Assembly: GCA_946482285.1 (NCBI GenBank)
Contig: CAMLQK010000001.1
Span: forward strand, 1 to 64,000
Direction of reading: 5' to 3'
Length of the DNA stretch: 64,000 bases
From: an uncultured Candidatus Saccharibacteria bacterium
Lineage (GTDB): Bacteria > Patescibacteria > Saccharimonadia > Saccharimonadales > UBA4665
Below the pieces are notes generated by a model. It was not told the DNA's origin, made no database searches, and saw only the letters and a list, made by a program, of their open reading frames with translations. The position numbers were made by a program, and so were the translations under genes. Position 1 is the first letter of the stretch; each line of letters starts with the position of its first letter. Shown piece by piece: positions 60,489-64,000 of the stretch.

Positions 60489-62732
60489 TTACTGTACTAG
60501 GAAGCGTTCACGCGGCGATTGGGCGTCGGGCAACATTTCACCATCCGTGCCACCCTCAGGGGTGTCGTTACTCCCCAGTACTTCGTCGAGCGAGCTTACC
60601 AGCACTTCACGCGGGCGTGATCCGTCTGCTGGACCCACAATGCCCTGTTCTTCCATGGTTTCAATCAGGCGGGCAGCGCGTCCGTAGCCAATGCGTAGAC
60701 GGCGCTGCAGTAGGCTGGTGCTGGCTTTGCCGCTTTCGATAACAACTTTTACAGCATCTTTCCACATATCATCGTCGGCATCGTTGCCACCGGCGTCCAT
60801 AGACATAACATTACTGCCCTTACCCAATTGAACTGGTTGGCTAATAATGGCGTCATCGTACTGGGGCGGACGCTGGTCACGAATAAATTCGGTAACTTTT
60901 TCTGTTTCCTCGTCGCTAATAAAGGCTGCCTGGACACGCTTGGGCTTGGGCATGTCGCTAGTGGAAATGAGCATGTCACCACGGCCCAACAGTTTCTCGG
61001 CGCCCATTTGGTCGATAATGGTGCGTGAATCAACTTGGCTAGCTACCGTAAAGGCAATACGCGCCGGCACGTTAGCCTTAATCAAGCCGGTAATAACATC
61101 TACTGACGGGCGCTGTGTGGCAAGCACCAAGTGTATACCAGCAGCGCGGGCTTTTTGAGCCAAGCGCACAATCAAGCTTTCTACATCGCGGGCGGCCATC
61201 ATCATAAGGTCGGCGAGCTCGTCGATAACAATCACGATATATGGCATCCCCTCTTCTTTCTTGAGGTTGTTGTATTCGCCAATGTTGCGCTTGCCTACTT
61301 CGGCCATGGTGCGCAAACGACGCTCCATTTCCTCGACTGCCCACTTTAGGGCGCTAATACACTTTTCGGGCTCGTTAATAACAGGAGTTAGCAGGTGTGG
61401 GATATTGTTATACGGCGTTAGCTCTACCTGTTTGGGGTCGACCAGGATCAATTTAAGGTCGCTTGGACTGTTACGATACAACATACTAGTGAGGATGTCA
61501 TTGATCATTACGGACTTACCGGAACCAGTCTGACCAGCCACCAAAAGGTGCGGCATTTTGGCCAGGTCTACAACCACGGGACTACCCCCAATGTCTTTAC
61601 CGATAGCAAATGTCAGAGGCCCTTTAGAAGATGACCATTCGCGAGACTGTAGGATAGAGTTAAGGCCCACGATGGCAGGCTTGACGTTTGGTACTTCAAT
61701 ACCTACTGCGCGCTTACCTGGGATTGGGGCCTCCATACGGATGGCGTGTGCCGCAAGATCCAGCGCCAAGTTGTTTTCAAGTGCTGTGATCTTGGTAAGT
61801 TTAACGCCAGTTGGCGGCTTAAGGGTGTACTGGGTAACGCGAGGGCCGACATTAGCGCCCTCCATCTCAACGTCAATGTTGAAGTTCGCAAAGGTGTCGT
61901 GAATAGTTTGAGCGTTGCCATTTACATCGCCCGGGTCGGCTTTGTCTTGCTTGGCATCCAGCAAATTAACACTCGGAAACTTCCAGTCGGGATCACTTGG
62001 CGCGGTGAGTGCCTCCTGGTTAGCCACCTCAACTGGTGGCGCTTTAGGCGCACTATTTTTGAGCGATGACAGGCGTGGGCGGGGCTTTGCTGGGTCGGCT
62101 TCGTTATGCTCTACCGGCACACCTTCATTCAATTTAAAACCACGGCCTTCTGCACGGGCTTTAAGGGTATGGAGATCGGTGTCGCCTTCGGATTCAGCAC
62201 GCTTGAACAAGTCAGCCAAGCCCAACAAAACTTTTGGCGAAATACCAAAGGCAAAGAACACCGACATAACGGTGAACACGATAAATACGATAGATGCCGG
62301 AATCTTATCGAGCATACTAAGTACCGCCGCGCCCAGCAGTGAGCCAACCTGCCCGCCATGACCATTTACCCAGTCACCGGCTGCATTGCGCTCGGCAAAT
62401 GCACTGAACAAAAATCCTGCTGAGAATACCAGGATAGATAGCATACCGAGTAATTTTGCGAGTGGGATCTGGTGTTCTTCATCGGTAAATTTGTAGATTC
62501 CCCAGTATACGAAGGCGAGCGGCAGCAAATAAGCAGCCCAACCAAATGTCCAATAGCCTGCTTCGAACAAGTTTTTAGGTAACGGGCCTCCGGTACCAAA
62601 GCCGCCAAGTAGCAAAAATAATGCGACGACGAATAGCAAAACTGCGCCAGTCAAAGGCCAAAATGCTGAACGTTCAGAAATCTCTGGTTCTGGGGTTTTT
62701 TTGCGGGATCGTGTGTTTTTCTTCTGAGCCAT
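60489..62732 (-). CDS. ftsK: DNA translocase FtsK
   Basis: FtsK (747 residues) pumps DNA at the division septum and can activate XerCD. It has four N-terminal membrane helices (about 25-170), a short linker, and the RecA-like motor with Walker A AGQTGSGKSVMIND (about 398) and Walker B YIVIVIDELADLM. A C-terminal winged-helix gamma domain (STSLLQRRLRIGYGRAARLIETMEEQGIVG) reads polarity sequences. A perfect-consensus promoter lies upstream. The Xer-like recombinase at 30.7 kb is a likely partner. Confidence 0.96.
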   Translation of the reverse strand: MAQKKNTRSRKKTPEPEISERSAFWPLTGAVLLFVVALFLLLGGFGTGGPLPKNLFEAGYWTFGWAAYLLPLAFVYWGIYKFTDEEHQIPLAKLLGMLSILVFSAGFLFSAFAERNAAGDWVNGHGGQVGSLLGAAVLSMLDKIPASIVFIVFTVMSVFFAFGISPKVLLGLADLFKRAESEGDTDLHTLKARAEGRGFKLNEGVPVEHNEADPAKPRPRLSSLKNSAPKAPPVEVANQEALTAPSDPDWKFPSVNLLDAKQDKADPGDVNGNAQTIHDTFANFNIDVEMEGANVGPRVTQYTLKPPTGVKLTKITALENNLALDLAAHAIRMEAPIPGKRAVGIEVPNVKPAIVGLNSILQSREWSSSKGPLTFAIGKDIGGSPVVVDLAKMPHLLVAGQTGSGKSVMINDILTSMLYRNSPSDLKLILVDPKQVELTPYNNIPHLLTPVINEPEKCISALKWAVEEMERRLRTMAEVGKRNIGEYNNLKKEEGMPYIVIVIDELADLMMMAARDVESLIVRLAQKARAAGIHLVLATQRPSVDVITGLIKANVPARIAFTVASQVDSRTIIDQMGAEKLLGRGDMLISTSDMPKPKRVQAAFISDEETEKVTEFIRDQRPPQYDDAIISQPVQLGKGSNVMSMDAGGNDADDDMWKDAVKVVIESGKASTSLLQRRLRIGYGRAARLIETMEEQGIVGPADGSRPREVLVSSLDEVLGSNDTPEGGTDGEMLPDAQSPRERFLVQ

Positions 62733-62747
62733 ATCTGTTTTAGTGTA

Positions 62748-62780
62748 TCACGCTTACGTTACCCTGGGGTGATACTTTTA
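62748..62780 (-). promoter_or_regulatory. Hairpin in the ftsK leader
   Basis: GTATCAC and GTGATAC form a perfect stem over a 17-nt loop within the 48-nt leader, ending about 12 nt before the ATG. No Shine-Dalgarno sequence is visible there, so the hairpin may affect translation or stability. Confidence 0.4.
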
Positions 62781-62787
62781 TATAATA

Positions 62788-62816
62788 ATTATAGCAATAT
62801 TTACAACTTTTGTCAA
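62788..62816 (-). promoter_or_regulatory. ftsK promoter (perfect consensus)
   Basis: On the minus strand -35 TTGACA (62816-62811), exactly 17 nt, and -10 TATAAT (62793-62788) predict a start near 62781. This is the best match to consensus in the window. Confidence 0.85.
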
Positions 62817-62827
62817 TGCGCTTACGT

Positions 62828-63514
62828 TTAGCACGGTACTAGATCATACCGTTGCCATTTCTTCGGGTCGAGCGTTGCCACCGGGCCGTAATGGTCCAGA
62901 CGGACAAGCAACCTGCACATGCAGTTGCCGCCACCTATATGATCGTGCAGCGTTTGGAGCTCTTCGGCGGAGGCTCTCGTAGCGCGCTTGGCCGTACGGC
63001 CGTCGCGCTCAAACCTATCCTGTCGTAACACAAATCTCCCGAGATATGGAAGGTATGAAGTTGAGCGCAGGCATCGGCGCTCGGCTTTACCCAAGTCGGG
63101 GCGACCTATCCGGACCATATCCGCTCCGTCAAGGGCGTACATCCCCAATGGAACATCCTTGGATGTTACCTCGTCTGTGCCCATACGCTCGACATTAATT
63201 TCCCCAAAACTATATACCCGTGCAGTGTAACTTCTGTTTCCTGATCCATGCAGCTCCGACTGACCCTTAAGGGCACCATATTCGCCATACCCCTGCTTCC
63301 GACTCCAAAACCGCCTCTTCTGCGCTGGAGCATCCTCAATGCCTAGCGAGAACGTTGAAATTGGGTCGGGACTATCGTAGCTAATACTTGCGGTGCATGC
63401 CTGCATATCTGAACGATACCCAAGACGAAGGGCATGGTACGCAAGCATATTAGTAAGGAGAAGTTCCTCTGGCAGGTTCAGCGGCAGCTGTTCAATCGGT
63501 ATATTCTCTGACAT
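62828..63514 (-). CDS. Hypothetical protein
   Basis: This 228-residue soluble protein of unknown family has a mixed alpha/beta pattern, a basic C-terminal third (RFVLRQDRFERDGRTAKRATRAS) and two close cysteines (GGGNCMCRLL). The gene is somewhat GC-rich. It lies between the truncated RNase J gene and ftsK, but the ftsK promoter separates it from ftsK. Confidence 0.6.
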   Translation of the reverse strand: MSENIPIEQLPLNLPEELLLTNMLAYHALRLGYRSDMQACTASISYDSPDPISTFSLGIEDAPAQKRRFWSRKQGYGEYGALKGQSELHGSGNRSYTARVYSFGEINVERMGTDEVTSKDVPLGMYALDGADMVRIGRPDLGKAERRCLRSTSYLPYLGRFVLRQDRFERDGRTAKRATRASAEELQTLHDHIGGGNCMCRLLVRLDHYGPVATLDPKKWQRYDLVPC

Positions 63515-63552
63515 CTGGCATCTGATGGCTTAAGGTATGGGAGCCTAAAAAT

Positions 63553-64000
63553 TTAGTCGGTGCGAGCATCCTGGCTCAGCAGCCGAGCGCGCATTTCCTG
63601 GAAACGCTTTTCCTGTTCTTTAGCAATTTCCTCGCCTGTCTTGGTCTTGTTTTGGTGGACGGTTTTGGCCTCTACCTTGCCGCCAATAATATTAACCACG
63701 GGAATGACAATTGGGCTGCGCTGAGTTTGCTCAAACAAATAGTGCGTAATATGGTCCTTAAGCTCAGCCTTGAAGCGATCGAGATCGATACGCTTGAAAC
63801 GCTGCTGTACAGCACGGCGCAGTTCGTGCCGTAAACCGTTCATAAGGTCTTCGTTGTCGCGCATATATATAAAGCCACGGCTGATAATGTCAGGACTAGT
63901 CAGCAAATTACCACTGCGCTTGTCGATGGTCAGTACCACCGCGACCAAACCTTCTTCGCTCAGTAATACCCGGTCTTTGACAACCACATTACTTACGATA
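63553..64000 (-). CDS. rnj: Ribonuclease J, 3' part (gene runs past the window edge)
   Basis: The 149 or so visible residues are the C-terminal part of RNase J, a 5'-exo/endoribonuclease of the metallo-beta-lactamase family that degrades and processes mRNA. Evidence is VVVKDRVLLSEEGLVAVVLT, SPDIISRGFIYMRDN and a C-terminal domain with KIDLDRF-like sequence (here KRIDLDRFKAELKDHI). The frame is open to the window end at 64000, so the catalytic N-terminus lies outside. Confidence 0.92.
   Translation of the reverse strand, partial: IVSNVVVKDRVLLSEEGLVAVVLTIDKRSGNLLTSPDIISRGFIYMRDNEDLMNGLRHELRRAVQQRFKRIDLDRFKAELKDHITHYLFEQTQRSPIVIPVVNIIGGKVEAKTVHQNKTKTGEEIAKEQEKRFQEMRARLLSQDARTD

Overview
The window reads like part of a small-genome Patescibacteria (CPR) chromosome, most likely Candidatus Saccharibacteria (TM7). 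This is an inference from gene content: compact housekeeping genes, a full type IV pilus set, ComM, a VirD4/TraG-like ATPase beside gyrBA, a ThrRS without its TGS domain, an rpsF-ssb-rpsR cluster with no L9 gene next to it, and many short lineage-specific proteins. UGA acts as a normal stop (for example at the end of comM), so the recoded Gracilibacteria/Absconditabacteria are unlikely. The 16S fragment at the left edge is too short to place the organism.

Layout. 0-5 kb: the 5' end of a 16S gene leaving the window, its promoter, then gyrB-gyrA. 5-9.5 kb: a TraG/VirD4-like ATPase with its partner gene, a small membrane protein, and two divergent transcription units of about 185 nt that hold no gene and look like structured small RNAs. 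9.5-15.3 kb: comM, infC-rpmI-rplT (infC starts with AUU), RNase P RNA, an ASCH-RNase H fusion, a Nudix hydrolase, tRNA-Pro, a site-2 protease and L28. 15.3-20 kb: a degenerate metallo-beta-lactamase-fold protein with a winged-helix regulator, miaA, an alkyltransferase-like protein, and thrS behind a T-box. 20-29 kb: tRNA genes (Val, Thr, Gly, Asp, Arg), nrdR, a membrane glycosyltransferase, small enzymes, a PpiC foldase, a PH-domain membrane protein and ndk. 29-31.7 kb: two GC-rich orphan genes and a XerC/D recombinase. 31.7-45.5 kb: type IV pilus genes in several units (minor pilins, pilD, pilMNO-X-BTC-A, and a large secreted protein with a TPR protein). 45.5-56.4 kb: ychF, a Crp/Fnr regulator, two phosphoribosyltransferase-like proteins, tlyA, a cell-wall serine hydrolase, efp, and rpsR/ssb/rpsF. 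56.4-64 kb: a 1062-residue membrane protein with a PP2C phosphatase domain, an apparently frameshifted orphan, ftsK, another orphan, and the 3' part of RNase J.

Expression signals are unusually legible. Many operons and RNA genes have near-consensus promoters with exactly 17 nt between the hexamers. Many first or single genes instead have a -10 hexamer, often extended with TGN, followed by 6-7 nt and then the start codon. That spacing puts the transcription start on the start codon and implies leaderless mRNAs. Genes inside operons have Shine-Dalgarno sequences or TAATG stop/start overlaps. The most promising unexplained items are the paired small RNAs at 8.95-9.5 kb, the leaderless-start grammar, the GC-rich orphan genes followed by long hairpins, and the PP2C/FtsK neighbourhood.
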